DNA of 64,000 bases from Anthostomella pinea (GCA_963556695.1 CAUWAG010000012.1:1364001-1428000), one strand, 5' to 3'; counted from the stretch's first letter, positions 44,778 through 57,850 are shown. Program-made: numbers and translations. Notes: generated by a model not told the origin, from the letters alone.

Positions 44778-47700
44778 CTATTGCTGTGTTCGCTTCCCTC
44801 GGCCCGAGACCGATGCCCCCAGTCTGCCAAACTGTTTTCCAAGCCCTGAACTGCGCTTGGGCGGTGCTGCCGGAGGCGCCAAGTCTTTCTGTGGCACAGA
44901 CGGCACAGGTGGTCCAGCTGGTCGCGATGTCTCCTTCGTTCCCATGCCTTCCGAGATGCGCATCTCGCTGAAGTCTGGCCCGTCGTCGAGGCCGCCACGG
45001 CCCATCAGTCTCTGCGCCCGTCTAGCCCGATCCTGCACGCTCCGGAACTTCTCGAGGAGCTGGTCCCACCGAATGCCGCCGTCCTCGCGGCCCTTACCAA
45101 GCCGGTTGGGCCTATCATAGTTGGACGCGCTGGGTGTAGTGACAGAACTGGTTGATGAAGCATGAGTGTCATGGACGCTTTTAGAACGAGGGGTATGGGT
45201 CTGGAACTGGAAAGAAGAGACTGTCTCGGCTACCACCGATCCTTGTCGTGAGTGCGAGGGGGGAGCAAGACCAGGGATGGATGAAGGTACATACGGTCGC
45301 GGCGTGATGTGCAGGTAGCCGATCGAGCTGACACTATTGAGTCTGTTCTTGAGCGCAGCAAAGGCAGATGATTGTGGTAAAAGCATCAAGAGCCCATAGA
45401 GACACTTGTATAGGTACGGGTACTTCTCCGGCTCGAGGAGCTGAAGTCGGAGATCTACCACGGCCTGTCAGCATTCTCCAAGGATGTGGACTTAAGTACT
45501 AGCCACCCACATGTAAACACGGGAGACTCAATGAGCTGGACAAGTTTGTCGATCTGGATGAGGAGATGGACCGTCATCTCGAGTTCCGCACTGCGTTTGA
45601 TCAGCCACACCATCAGTCAAGACCTATAGGACCGATTCTTACAATATTTGCAAGAGATTATAAGCCGCCTCGTACGCTTGTGCAAGCAGGCACAGCGAGA
45701 ATGTCGCAACGGCGTTATAGCACCATGAGCGGAACAGTGCCACAAAGAACATCTGTCCATCCTGCACGGGTGGTCAGTCGAGCGGCGGGACGCATGCGAG
45801 CCGAGAGAGTTTGACTTACCTTGCTCTCCAAGTTTCGTAGACGTTTCCGAAGATCAGCCAGCTCTGGTGCCGTGATGAGATTGTTGTTGAGGTTTTGCAC
45901 CATTATGCTCGCAAATTCCAGGTCCTCTTCCTTCTCAATAGTCTCGGCGAGAGTGCGGTAGATCCGCTCCGGGCTTAATGTCATGCATAGTTGTCTGATG
46001 ATTAGGTTGCCCCGCGTCTCCAGCAGCCTCCTGTCGGTAGAGAATAGCTGTAGGAGGCTGACCATGAAATTTGAGAAGTAGTCATCTTCGCTGTTCCGCG
46101 ATATCTGTGACAGGAGCTGCAAGTCTTTGGTGACGACAGCTTCGGCTGGGTCCGAAAGTGTCTTAAGCAAGGCCGGGAAAGTACCGTCGTTGAATGCAAC
46201 GATCTTGCGGGGTGCCTTACGGTGCAACATGATGAGCCAGGTTAGTGCAGCGACACGTGTTGCCTCATGATCGTTCAGGAACAGCAACGTCAGGGAGTTC
46301 ACGGCCGCAGCGTAATCCAAATCGGGCTGGGGTTGAACTGACGGAGCGGGGGTAGTGGTGTTGCGACTCTGGCCTGGTGTGGGACTGCGTGGTTCTACCT
46401 CACGAGCACTGGACAGGGACGCACGTGTACTAGACCCAGCCTCGGGGCGATCCAAGGTGAGAGATGTCGGTATCCGAGAGGGTGGCTGGCTTGAGGGTGG
46501 CTGGCTTGGGGCCGAATCGGTCTCATCTGTGAGAGAGACGACATAATCCATCAACGAGGAATTGACTCTCGCCGCGGCTTGCCGAATGGGTTCGACTCCG
46601 CTGGCCATTGCCGGGAGCAGATGGGCTAGAACTTTGGGCGTAAAAGGCAACACCTCTTCAGGACATATGTCCAGAAAAGAGATGATCCATCGCAGGCTTT
46701 CTTGAAGACTGGCCTCCTCTGGCGTCTTGTTAGATATGTGAATGTGGCCCCCTGATTGTAGGTACTTACCCAAGGGGGAGTCCAGAGTCGCGGTCAAGAT
46801 CTCCAGAATGGCCTTGTAGTTAACCTGGACGTCCTGTCCTGGTACCCAGTCATCTTCACTGCTGACGTCGTCGTCTTCGTCGTCATCGTTGACAGTGGTG
46901 GAGCCAGCCTCGTCGAGATCGTCAGGAGCGATGTGCATGCTCCCGCTGTCGACGGATTCCTCTCGCTTTCTCTTGCCGTCACCTTTGGACTTCCTGCTGT
47001 CGGCAATGCCTTTCTTGACTCGAGCGATCCGCTTAATCTCCTCCAAAAACTTATTTAGGCAAACTTGAGTGGCAGTATGGACATCGGGATTGTTGCCGCT
47101 CAGGAACTTTAGCAAACCCTCCAAGAACTCAGGCAGGTACGTGACCAGCTCCAAATCTGGAATGGAATCGAGTAGAGTGATCCAGCCAACCAGGAAGGTC
47201 CTGGTGAAAGGATTGATAACCCAGATACGTTCCTTCAGCAGCGGGATAAAGTCCGGCAGAGAGAATGCAGTGGGGGGGAGACGAGCATCGAGTTCTTCGG
47301 CATCTTCGGGGTCCTTCACCGGCGAAACTTCCAAGACCGATACGTAGGTGGCCGCGGATTCAGCCACGATGTCTTTGATGAGACGATCGAGAAGCTCTGC
47401 GCCATTCTTGACCGAAAGCTCCGAATCTGCACCTAGCTACGCAAGGTCCCGAGTTAAGAGTGGTTTCAAAGTAAGTAGGAAGAGGTGAAAGTGCTGAGTG
47501 GCCTACCTTGCATAAGGCGTCGAAGATATGGTTGAAGTACTTCAATATCTCCCCTTTGGCCACCTTGGCGATGTTGTACATGGATTCGCACGCGTAGTAG
47601 CGAACGCGTGCATCTTGATCAGTAAAGCAGGCGAGTACAGGTGGGACTATTATTTCCAGGTATCTCGGCAGGTCCTTGGATTCGTCGTCAGCATGGGGAA

Positions 47701-48066
47701 CATAGAACAGCTAGGCTACGAACTGGGCAGGAGAGAGAGAAGAGGACGGGGTATCATGGCATACAGATCCGAGGGCAATAGCAGCAGCAGCTAGACCGAT
47801 GAGACCGCCGTTACGAGCGTGCGGTTGATGAACGGCATATGCATACTCGTCGCATAGCTGTTGGATGATGGCCTGGACCCTTTTGGAGTCCTTGAGAGCC
47901 AGCTGCTCCCGGATGGAGCGTTCCAGCCTAGAGTGGCCGGTGGTCAGCCAGAGGCACTTGCTCAGGGTGACCAGATATGCCACGAATGAGAAACATACTC
48001 AAGAGCACCGGTTTTCCGCTTGTCATAAAGCTTATCGTTGAGGAGGCGCGCAATTTGAGGGTCCAT
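44778..48066 (-). CDS. VAC14: VAC14, scaffold of the PI(3,5)P2 kinase complex
   Basis: Seven exons can be placed: 48066-47999, 47927-47765, 47674-47507, 47436-45820, 45761-45643, 45590-45511, 45454-44778. Together they give 963 residues in one frame, with canonical GT-AG introns of 52-90 bp. Conserved blocks include [51 protein letters not shown] (Fab1-binding N-terminal HEAT-like domain) and [20 protein letters not shown] with [20 protein letters not shown] (Fig4-binding C-terminal domain). Vac14 holds Fab1 kinase and Fig4 phosphatase on the vacuole/endosome membrane. The C-terminal 150 residues are low-complexity. It looks intact and under selection: a housekeeping gene in an island between RIP-like deserts. 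Confidence 0.95.
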
Positions 48067-48880
48067 AGCTGCTTCGTCCACTTAGGGTTGCAGACCACCA
48101 GACCATGCTGGTACGGCAAGAAGCGAGCAACGTCCACGATGGCACCCGGTGTCGGTGTCGGTGTCGTAGACAAAACGCGATGTCAAGTGTCTCAAGCTCA
48201 AGCTCAAGGACTGATATCCGTCGGATGTTACTGGCGACGGTTGATCCAGATACTGGGAAGTCGGCAGAAACGAGGCTGAGGATGCAATGGAACAATGATG
48301 CGGACGCGAGCAGGGGACTCATAATTGGAAGGGAACGGGCGAAGAGACAGAGCGGGGCAGTCCGGGAGCGGGTGGGAGATGGAAAGCGTGGCTGACACTG
48401 GACAGGCACTGGAAGCGCTAGACTGGGTCGCTCTAGCAGAGGTAAACACTGAAACAGCGCTAGATTGCCGCACCTTCTAGCCCCTGCCCTCTGTAGCTTC
48501 CATCTTCACGCACCAAGGTACAGGTAACTTCCATCATTAATGCCAACGCTTGCATAAAATGCCTCCGATTTTTAACCCGGAGTAAAAAGAGGCAAAATCG
48601 GCGCGAAAATGCTAGAAATTAGTGGTTCTAAAAGGGTGCTTAAAAATAGTGGTTTGAAAAGAAAAGGCGTGTGACAGTGTACAGCGGTATCCACCTGGAT
48701 AGATAGATGTTTAGCCATCAGGTCACGTGTAAATTAGATAAGAAGACCAGGACCACTACATGTGCTACAGCCTCGGCTGTACGCCCATCTATTCCTTTTC
48801 TCCTACCTTGTTATTTTTATAATCAATCCCAGATTGCAACACACCGCCACAGACGTCGTGACAAGGCGGCAAAGCGTGTT
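48067..48880. other. VAC14 upstream region
   Basis: 5' region of VAC14, with a repetitive GGTGTCGGTGTCGGTGTCG tract nearby (48146-48167). It contains a TCACGTG (E-box-like) site near 48722. No gene is recognised in 48480-48880, and composition becomes A+T-rich after about 48880. Confidence 0.4.
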
Positions 48881-51453
48881 AATAAGAAAATATTTTAAAA
48901 ATAAGACAAAAGCTTTTATTTCCGGCCTTAAAAGTAAGTTTAAAAAATATAACGATATATATGTAAAGTTTAAATAAGTAGCTATAATAAAAACTATATT
49001 TAAAGATTTTGATATAAACTTTTAAAGGTATTTTATTCGGTTTATACCTTTCAAATTATTAATAACTTTATTATTATACACATGTTTATATAGTTAATAT
49101 TTATATATAAAAATAGGTTTAATAATAATACTTGGAATAATATATAAATGTATAGTTAAAAATGGCTTAAATGTTTTAATTACTTTATTTAATTACCTTT
49201 TTAAGCGTCATTTCTTAATAGTTATAGTATTATTAAATAAAAACTTTATAGTTTATATTTTTTGGTATATTTATTAACAACGTTAAAACTTTTAAAAAAT
49301 CGTTATTATGATATATAAGGTTTTTAAGGAAAAGTTTATTATTTTAAGGGTTAATATCGTTAATAATATCCCGACTTATAAAATCGTTTTTAATATATGT
49401 AAAGATTTTAACTATACGTTTTTAAAAACCTTTTAAAATAAAGCTTGTTTATAATATAGTTCAGATTATTTATTAGTTATAAAATTAATATGTTATTATT
49501 AAGCTTTATTAATATCGGTAAATCATTTTGTAAAACTTTTAAAATAATAATAATATCAAAATTAAGGTTTAATTTTAATAATAATAAAAATAAGCGTATA
49601 TTAATTCCTATCGTTAAGACGTGGTTTTTAATTTTCGTTTAATTATTAGTAAGTTTGATAATAAAGGTAATTCCAATGTGATTAACCGTTTAACGTAATG
49701 TTAATTTAATATATAAATATACGCTTTATTTGGTAATTTCTATAAAAAAACCATAGGCGTTAAGAAGGAAAATTAGTTTTTTGTATTAAATTTAATTTGT
49801 TAATATTAATATTAATTTTTAAAGGTTTTATATTTTTTACTTAGATTCTTACGTTATTATATTACTTTAATTACGATAGGGTTTTTTTTGTTATCGTAAA
49901 AGTAAATAAAGATTGATAACTTAGTTAAGCGATTAAATAGTATTTCTATGGAAAAAAGTTAGTTTAATTAATATTAAAAAACTAATAATAAATACACGAA
50001 AAATATAGGTTTATTTATTTAAAGCTTTTTTATTTATTATACAATTATATATTTGTATTATTATTCTCAGTATAATTTATTATTTATATTTTTAGCTAAT
50101 AAACTATTATTATTTGTTTACTTTTACTAACATTTAGTCGTAAACTTTATTAAATATATTTAATCAATTAAGTACGTTAATAGCTTATCAAATCTTTAAT
50201 TTCTTAAGATTTAACTATTAAAGTTATTCAAATATACTTAGAGTCTTAAGAATTTTAGTCTTTTATTACTTGTTTACTTTTATTAATATTTAGTCCTTAA
50301 ACTCTATAAAAATATTTAAATGATAAGTAGGTTTATATTATTATTTTTAAGTTTAACTGTTAAATTTGCGTAGAAAATATTTAATACCTTACATACTTTA
50401 GTATTTTACTATATTTTATTTTAATTAACGTATCATTAAAAATATAGTATAAGACAATGTTTAGTATTTTAATATTTTAATATAATAATTCTTGTTCATT
50501 TTTATTAATATTTAATAGTAAAAGTTCCTTAGAATAATTGTTAAAACAATAAGCCTTTTTTGTTTTATAGTTTGATTAAATACCTGCTTTTATTTTATTT
50601 GAATTTAAATATTTTATACTTTATAACTATTACTATATGTATTTATTATTGTAATTAAAGTTGAATAGTTTTTATAGTCTATAATTATTTATATTTATAT
50701 CTTTTACCTTCGTTTAAGTTAACTACTTTTTCTTATAATTATTTCTTATTTGGAAAAGCTTTCTAATAAAATATGTAATGAAACTACTAAGCGGATTATC
50801 TATTTTTGAAGCTGTATCTTTAATTTAATTGTTTTAATTAATACGGGATTATTTTATACTTACAAAGTTCAGGTAATCGGGCTGCGTACTATCTCTATAC
50901 ATACTTTAATAAAGGCAGTTTCTTAATTAAACGATATTGTTTATAAAAGCCCTTATAAAGCGAATTTTAAAGCTTTAGAAATTAATAAACATAAAATAAG
51001 ATGTTTTCTATTTGAAATAATTTCGATAATTACTATATTGATTAATTATACAAGTAGTTTTGTATGTTAATGAATATTTTTTTTTTACTTTTAAAGTTAA
51101 ACGTGACGTTCCATATATGTGAATAGGACATAGAAGCCTTTGTTCAGTATATACATATAACTATCTCTGGCTGAAGAAAAAAAAAAGATTGAGCGGCACA
51201 GCCAAATCCAGTGGGCAACTAGATAAGCGTGTCCGCCCCACAATTCAGAGCCCTAGTGGGTCTGGGACAACCAGTCCTCCAAGACCATCACTGATAGTAG
51301 CGACGTAGCAACCATCACATTAAAGCTTAATTATTTTGTTAATTGACCTAAAATTTATTCGTAAAGTAATAGAATTTGAAGTAAAACTTTTTTATATCAA
51401 ACGTTACAAATAATTATTAGCTTAAAATAACAAATACAAGCATTTTTATAATA

Positions 51454-51679
51454 TGTCGGACGTGGTGTCTCATGGTGTGTGGCGCAGGCTGTGGCGCAGG
51501 TGATCCGTGTGTGGCTGGGGACGGTCGTTGTGAGACCGTTGCCCCACCGCTCAGCTGTTATGCTAGCGGGACACGTACGTACTGTATTTTAGCTGTATTC
51601 GTGTCCGCACTAGGTAGACACTGAACCTTAGAGAAATCACAAGCGAATGGATACGTATTCTGCACACTGCCTTTACACA
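51454..51679. mobile_element. Solo LTR (226 bp)
   Basis: A normal-composition island starting TGTCGG and ending TTACACA, with a perfect 5-bp target duplication TAATA (51449-51453 and 51680-51684). It contains a repeated GTGGCGCAGG word and GTACGTACTG. No second copy in the window. Confidence 0.85.
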
Positions 51680-52657
51680 TAATATTTTTAAATGTTTTAT
51701 TAACGAGTTCTTCGATATTATCTACATATTCTTATAATATTTAATAATATTTAAAAAAACGCATATAAGGTTTATCACGTAGAAAACGTTATAAAAAGTA
51801 AGTTATGTATATATTATAGTTATTATAATTTAAATAATAATTCTTAAATACTACTTAAATTTTTATTGAAATTTAGAAAAATTCCAAAAAACAAGCTGAT
51901 ATTTAATATTTATTTTATCGCTTTGGTTATAAGTATATTATATGTGTATTTAACCTTATGTATAATGTAATATATAGAAAAAATAATTCAACTAAATTTG
52001 TTCTTAAATGCCTTACTAAATTTTTAAAAAAGATTGTGATTATGCCTTTAATTAAAATAAAAATTAAAAAGGGAAAAAATATTTTACCATTTATGTTAAG
52101 ATGCCAGTATAAAGTATAAATGTAAGTTTAAACGATATTTTGGAAAAAGGGGTATTATCAATAATACTTCCTTATATATATTCAATACTTATTATCATTA
52201 TGTTTAAATAGCCGGTTATTAAATTTATGAGTATTATATATAAGTTAATAAATTATAAAAACGTAAAGCGTTTGATCTAAAGTAATCCAAATTTATTCAA
52301 TTTTATTATAGTTTATTTATCTATTAAGTTTTGTTGGTTTATTATGATTCAATATAATTGTTATTACTTATTAGTTTTAAGTTGAATAGTCAAAACGATA
52401 TATATAGAAACCATTTGCTTTATTTATCATTAAAGTTATTAAATATTTACATATTAGTATGGTTTTATTTTTATATTTTTAGTCAATAGTATATGAATAT
52501 GAGCAGTAATGCCAAGAATCAATTTCAATGATGAATTTGGTTCTCTTATTAAGCGTTTATTAAGTTTAAATTTTACTTTTATACCTCAGATTTCTCTTGT
52601 TATTTTATACTCGATTTAATATATAAAGTACAAAATTTAAAAGGCTATTTTATGTTA

Positions 52658-53822
52658 ACGTAAATGACAAGCGAGCGGCAATTACAAGCGAACGGCAACT
52701 TCTTACCAACCTCCCAACTGCGATGTCAAATAACTTAATCATAACGCATTCCATTCAATTCAATCAAGCGGATTCCTTTTCTTCAGACGTTTCTATCTAT
52801 ATTGTACAAGTTCGCGTATTATGGCCAGTGTTGCTGCAAACGTCATACCGTTGCTCACGCGCTGCTGTCCTCCTTGTACTATGACTATTTTCACCCATTT
52901 CTTGTCTTGCCAGCCCAGTATTATGCTTTGTAGCCTAAAAAACTATTGTATCTTTAATAATAATAAATTTCTTTTTTATTAGATAATTTTTTTTTTCTCT
53001 GGTATTTATTTAGTAAGTGACTAGTCTTTTTTAGCTCGCGGACCCAGGAATTAATCAAAGCGACCTTGTGCATAAGACCGTATATAGCCTTTGAAAATCA
53101 GCTCAATACATCAATTATTGATGTAGGTGAGCTTCTCTGGTAGTTTCTGACTCAATTTTGGATATAAACTGATTGGTTTACCGCTTCATTAATAGTGATA
53201 GGCATCTTTGAAGTCCAAGTAATGGGTGACAGATTGGGGTCTGGCAACGGTGTTCGTATCTTAGATACCATGTTTTGTGACTGCTGCCTCAGCTTGGCAA
53301 AACCATACGCGATACACGTTTGAATCTTTGTTCAAGACCCTCTGGTAGTCCATCCTCCGATAAAAACGTGGCCGGAGGCCTGATGTGCGTTTAATAAAGT
53401 TCGCCGTCTAGTTTTTCCTGATGTGTCCAGTCCCATGTGCTGCCAACAATTGATTCACTATATTTTAATATAAGTGTACTGGTGCGGAAATGCTCACATA
53501 TCCAGGTCAAGTATAAAAGAACAAATGGCATTCTCTTCAAAAACCATAAGTTTCAAAGTATTGGGTATACTATCGCATCGTGATGGTCAGCCGGCGATTC
53601 TAGCCTTTAAGGTATTATATGAGACATGGAAAGTCTTAGAAAGCTTGCTAATAGTAATATAAGGGTCGCGTCGTTTAGCTTGGACAGCAAGCTGTAAGTC
53701 TGATTCGCTATAACACAATGCTATTACTGTTCGTTGATCAATTAGAAGCCTTGATGAAAAGGTTAGGTGGTTGGTGAAAAGTTGCCGTTCGCTTGTAATT
53801 GCCGCTCGCTTGTCATCTACGT
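52658..53822 (-). mobile_element. Internally deleted, RIP-altered pogo copy
   Basis: Both TIRs of the 4066-5925 element are present with a few changes and TA on each side (52656-52657 and 53823-53824). The interior matches the full element except for a missing segment of about 680 bp, corresponding to roughly 4679-5357 of the full copy and removing the DDE core. The junction reads GGTGTTCGTATCTTAGATACC. Most differences from the full copy are C-to-T or G-to-A, so the copy has also been RIP-mutated. Non-autonomous; its ends could still serve as substrate for the intact transposase. Confidence 0.9.
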
Positions 53823-54023
53823 TAATATAATTTTAATATTAATTGTATTTAAATTATTTTTAACAATATTTATATATTTGAACCTATATTATTTAAAAGC
53901 TTTTTATAGTTTCAAACTTTAAGTATAAAGTATAGTAAATGATTGAAATATTCTTGTTTCTATATAAATATTCAAATATAAATTTGTTATTTATACTTTT
54001 TTCTCAGTTATTATCGTTAATAC

Positions 54024-54227
54024 TGTTAGATCCACGCGATACCAGCCTGCAAATTATCTATACCAGGACCTATATATATGATTAGATAAGAGATTAGATA
54101 CCGGGTTGCGAGGTCACTGAGCCAGACCTTCAGGTCCAGCTAGACCTCCCAATCCAACCTATCAGCAACATCATGACTTTGATCTGTACTCGAGTATTAT
54201 GATTGATCGGCCAAGCCTGTTCCAACA
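54024..54227. mobile_element. Solo LTR (204 bp), family F1, copy 2 (most diverged)
   Basis: TGTTAGATCC...TGTTCCAACA with target duplication AATAC (54019-54023 and 54228-54232). It aligns end to end with the copies at 2763 and 57647 but has more differences, many of them transitions. Confidence 0.88.
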
Positions 54228-54252
54228 AATACGTTTATTCTATCTAGTTTAA

Positions 54253-54748
54253 TGTTACAAATCAACAAATACCATGGCCTGTTGGAGGGCCAAGGGAAGT
54301 ACACCAAGAACCAATGGAATCAGAAGCCAGAAACGGAACATTGGGTATTACGGATTACATAACGAACGATCATGTGACGGATCACTGGATCATGGCGTGA
54401 GCCTGCAAGGATCACTGGATCAGGGAGTGAGCCAGTGAGCATCACTCTGGGACAAGGTGATCCTACTCCATCAGTAAGGGAGAGATTGGATATATAAGGA
54501 CGGACATTTTCCAGCTAGATAGATAGACAGTCTCTACCTCAGTGATCAATCTAAGCATCTTAGACAACCCTAAGGTGGGAGAAATCTCCTGACAACTCGA
54601 CTATACAGTGATCCCCTAGATCAGACTAAGCCCCAGCATCTGAGTGTCTTCTAGTTGAAAGAAGCCTCTATCGTCTTTTGTGTTGACTTACCTCAGAATA
54701 TAAACCCTATAGAACCCTTTAGCCTTTTAGGTTAGACGGCTCGTCACA
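54253..54748 (+). mobile_element. Solo LTR (496 bp) with promoter-like features
   Basis: Starts TGTTACAAATC and ends CGTCACA, with target duplication TTTAA (54248-54252 and 54749-54753). A TATA-like TATATAAGGA at 54491 fits the LTR promoter and sets the probable orientation (+). Short internal repeats of GGATCACTGGATCA occur near 54380-54420. It begins only 25 bp after the preceding F1 LTR. Confidence 0.88.
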
Positions 54749-54849
54749 TTTAAGTATAATTTTAAATTAATAAAGTGCTACATCGTATTATCGTATACCT
54801 TTAATAATAATAAAATAAAATTTCCCGCTTTATTAAATATTTTGATAAT

Positions 54850-55067
54850 TGTCAGATGTTAGATCCCAGATATAGTGCCCTTGAGTGCAGTACCCACTAA
54901 GGGGCTGTCAAGGGAACAGTGGATCCACCCTGGCATGGTGCAGTACGGTATTTAGCTGTAGATTAGCCCTGCCGAGCATACTTGAGAATGATAACAATAT
55001 TTGCAGCGACCGCTCACACCCCCAAGGCTTGTGACCCTTCTAGAATCTCACAATCTCACAGCTTGTA
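54850..55067. mobile_element. Probable solo LTR (218 bp), family F5
   Basis: Starts TGTCAGATGTTAGATCC; ends CTTGTA, perhaps an original CA changed to TA. The 5-bp direct repeat ATAAT flanks it (54845-54849 and 55068-55072). A related fragment lies at 57858-58006. The exact 3' end is less certain than for the other LTRs. Confidence 0.65.
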
Positions 55068-55107
55068 ATAATTAGTTTCTCAATTTTTGGTATTAAATAT
55101 GTTATTA

Positions 55108-55695
55108 CACTCCCCGGCCATAAGTCTCTGAGCATCCCTGTTTTACACTAAAACACACCAACTTTACGCGATTATGATAAATCGAGTAAAATAGATACAA
55201 CTTAAGTACTTATAGTACATATAGTTAAATTTACTGGAATATTACAATGGTTTATTTAAAAACTTTGACATCTCAAAGATAAAGGTCGTAAACGTTACTT
55301 TATTAAAGGTTAAATTTTCGATAATAATAACTTTCTCAAATATCTATTTCTTAAAAAATCTATCACATAAGGTTTTTCGTCTTATACGTGTATTACATGT
55401 CATTCAATATTATATAACTTTATTACGACTTATACGATTTTTCAAACATTTCTTATAGCTTTATTAAGATTTAAGATTTAAGATTTTAAACTTTGCTTTT
55501 ATATATCTATTTCTTAATATTTTAGTCGCTAAGAAAATAAATATTTAGAAACTAGTTACGAAAACTTCAGCATTTTCAAATATTGGTTTTTTATAATATC
55601 TCATTTTAAAATTCTTTAAGTCTTTAGTTATAAAAGCGTAAAGGTAGGGCATTTGGTGTAAATGCGGGGATGCTCAGAGACTTATGGTGGGTCAG
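55108..55695. mobile_element. MITE-like element with inverted ends (588 bp)
   Basis: Ends share CATAAGTCTCTGAGCATCCC in inverted orientation (55119-55138 and about 55666-55685), with weaker matching continuing inward (TTTACAC, CTTTACGC) and outward (ACT..CC). TA is present at both outer edges (55106-55107 and 55696-55697). There is no coding capacity, and the interior is RIP-like. Consistent with a Tc1/mariner-derived MITE. Confidence 0.7.
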
Positions 55696-56003
55696 TATAT
55701 TAAATTTAATACAAGTCTTTTATTTCTAATTACCTTTTTAAATGCTAATAATTTATTTAAGTCTTTTATATTGTTTTTTTAATCACCGGATTACTCATAT
55801 TGTATTCATTTGATACGATTTATAAATATTATCAATATCATATTTAAATCTAACCTTTTTATTATTTTAAGGTTTGTTTCTTTTGAAGAAGTCAAGGACT
55901 GGTTAATTGTTTTTGATAAAGGTTATAGTTAAAAGTTTAATAATATCTTTATTACGGTTAGTATATAAAGGTTGTAGCTAGTTCGCAATTGTTTTATTAA
56001 ATA

Positions 56004-56374
56004 TGTGATAGATCTGACACCCATCATGTGGTTTGGTGGGGTGGACGCGTTGTGTTGAATACACGGATGTTGGTTAATGCTATTGATTGTTCTGCTCTGC
56101 GTGAAGAAATTGATCATCTGTCTTCTTGGTGGGTCAGATGCCTGTGCGTCTCTGCCCCACTGGAGATCTTCCGGTGTCTATCCCCGGTTCCCATTCAACA
56201 CGTTGCCCTACTACACAGATAGATAGATAATTGTGGGTCGGGATTTGGGATCTTTCACCACACCAGATTTGGCTGGTGCTGCAGATCTCTCTTCTCTTCT
56301 TCACCAAAGTATTTTTGTACAATTAGAGATATTGATTGGCACTTTCGTCCCGGTCTCCAAGCTGCCCCGTAACA
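56004..56374. mobile_element. Solo LTR (371 bp)
   Basis: Starts TGTGATAGATC, ends CCCCGTAACA, with target duplication AAATA (55999-56003 and 56375-56379). It contains an ATAGATAGATAG tract near 56218. The overlapping small open frames on both strands are by-products. Confidence 0.85.
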
Positions 56375-57646
56375 AAATATAACTTACTGGCATTTTAATC
56401 AATGAAGAATTTATTTATATAAAAACTTTCCAATTTACTAATGTTATGATGTTATATATTTAAAACATTAAAGTCAATTACATATATAATAATATAATCA
56501 TCGATTTTAAAAATATTCATTCATATATTAATAAATAATACTAAGTTTGGCTTTTTTAATAAGTTTTATATTAAAATTTTAGAACGCTATAAACTAAGGT
56601 AGTTAAACGTTATGTTTTTTATAATTATTAAGTTTACAAGTTAAACTTATAGGTTCATATTGTAATTTAAAAACGTTAAGCATTTTTTTTTATTAAGCTG
56701 TTATAGTAAACATAATCTTTGTCGTTAAAAAATCTGATACAAAGCTTATAGTAAAATTTGCTAATTCTAATTAAGTATAACATAAAAAACAATACGTCTA
56801 TCATAACCGTATATTATTAGCCTAAAAGAAAATACTTATTAAATACGATCTTGTTAATTAAAAGTAATTAAATTAAAATTAGCTTTAAATCAATTTACTC
56901 TTTTTCTGATTAAACGTATTAAAACTAAAAAGAGCTAAAAGCCACTTTAGCTATTCTCGCTTTGAAACTATTTACTCAAATTACTTGATTTTAATAAAAA
57001 AAACTACGATATTTATATTTAAAAAGCGTTGATCGATATAAAAGTTACTAAGTTAAAAAGTAATATAATCGTATGTGAAGAATTAGGGAATAAAAATAGG
57101 TAAAACGAATATATTTATAAAGTTAAAAGGCAAGTAGGTATATAATTATCTATATAAATAAATACTAAACAAAACTTTTAACCTGTAACAAAACCTGGAT
57201 AAAAGATTTTTAATACTTAAAAGATTTTAGATATAAGTTTTAATCAGCCTTACCTTCTTTATTTATCTTTTATAGCTATTATTGTTTTATAAACCTTATT
57301 TACCTGGTTAAAATATTTTATCTTAAACGTTAAATTATCTTATAAATATGGATTATTTACTTAAAGGCGCGTATATTATTTATTATTACTAAGTTACTTA
57401 ATGAAGCTGCATTTATTTTTAAATCAAAAAGACGGATTGATATTATTCAAGAAAAATATTACGTCGTTTAATGGCGTTGAAATATTTAAAAATAAAGCGT
57501 TCGCTTAAACCTTATATAATAATAATAAACAAGTTAAGTATAAGCCATAGATATAAAACCTTAAAGATATATTTAAAAAGTCTTTGATAAAAGCTTAAAG
57601 TAAAGTATTAATCAATATAAGCATTTTAGGAAATAATTAATGAAAA

Positions 57647-57850
57647 TGTTGGATCCATGCGATTCCAGACTGCAAACCATGTATACCAGGACCCACATGT
57701 ATGATTAGATAAGATAAGATAGTGGATTGAGAGGGCACTTGGCCAGACCTTCGAGTCCAGCTAGATTCCTCTCAATCCAACCATCAGCAACATCATGACC
57801 ATGACCCCATACTCGAGTATTATGATTGATCGTTGAAGCCTGTTCCAACA
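57647..57850. mobile_element. Solo LTR (204 bp), family F1, copy 3
   Basis: TGTTGGATCC...TGTTCCAACA with perfect target duplication GAAAA (57642-57646 and 57851-57855). It is nearly identical to the copy at 2763-2966, implying recent insertion of both. It landed 2 bp upstream of the family F5 LTR fragment. Confidence 0.92.

Larger units (their letters stand above)
48881..57646. other. A+T-rich RIP-like desert hosting many short transposon remnants
   Basis: Outside the separately listed islands the DNA is dominated by A, T and TpA with no genes. One further island, about 51103-51320, has normal composition and is flanked by TTAAA on both sides but lacks clear element ends, so it is not assigned. 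The islands being far less A+T-rich than their surroundings suggests they inserted after the surrounding repeats had been mutated. Confidence 0.65.

Noticed and set aside
51103..51320. Another TSD-flanked insertion (TTAAA on both sides)
   Set aside because: The would-be ends CGTGACG and CATCACA match only weakly as inverted repeats and lack TG...CA, so the flanking TTAAA may be chance in A+T-rich DNA.
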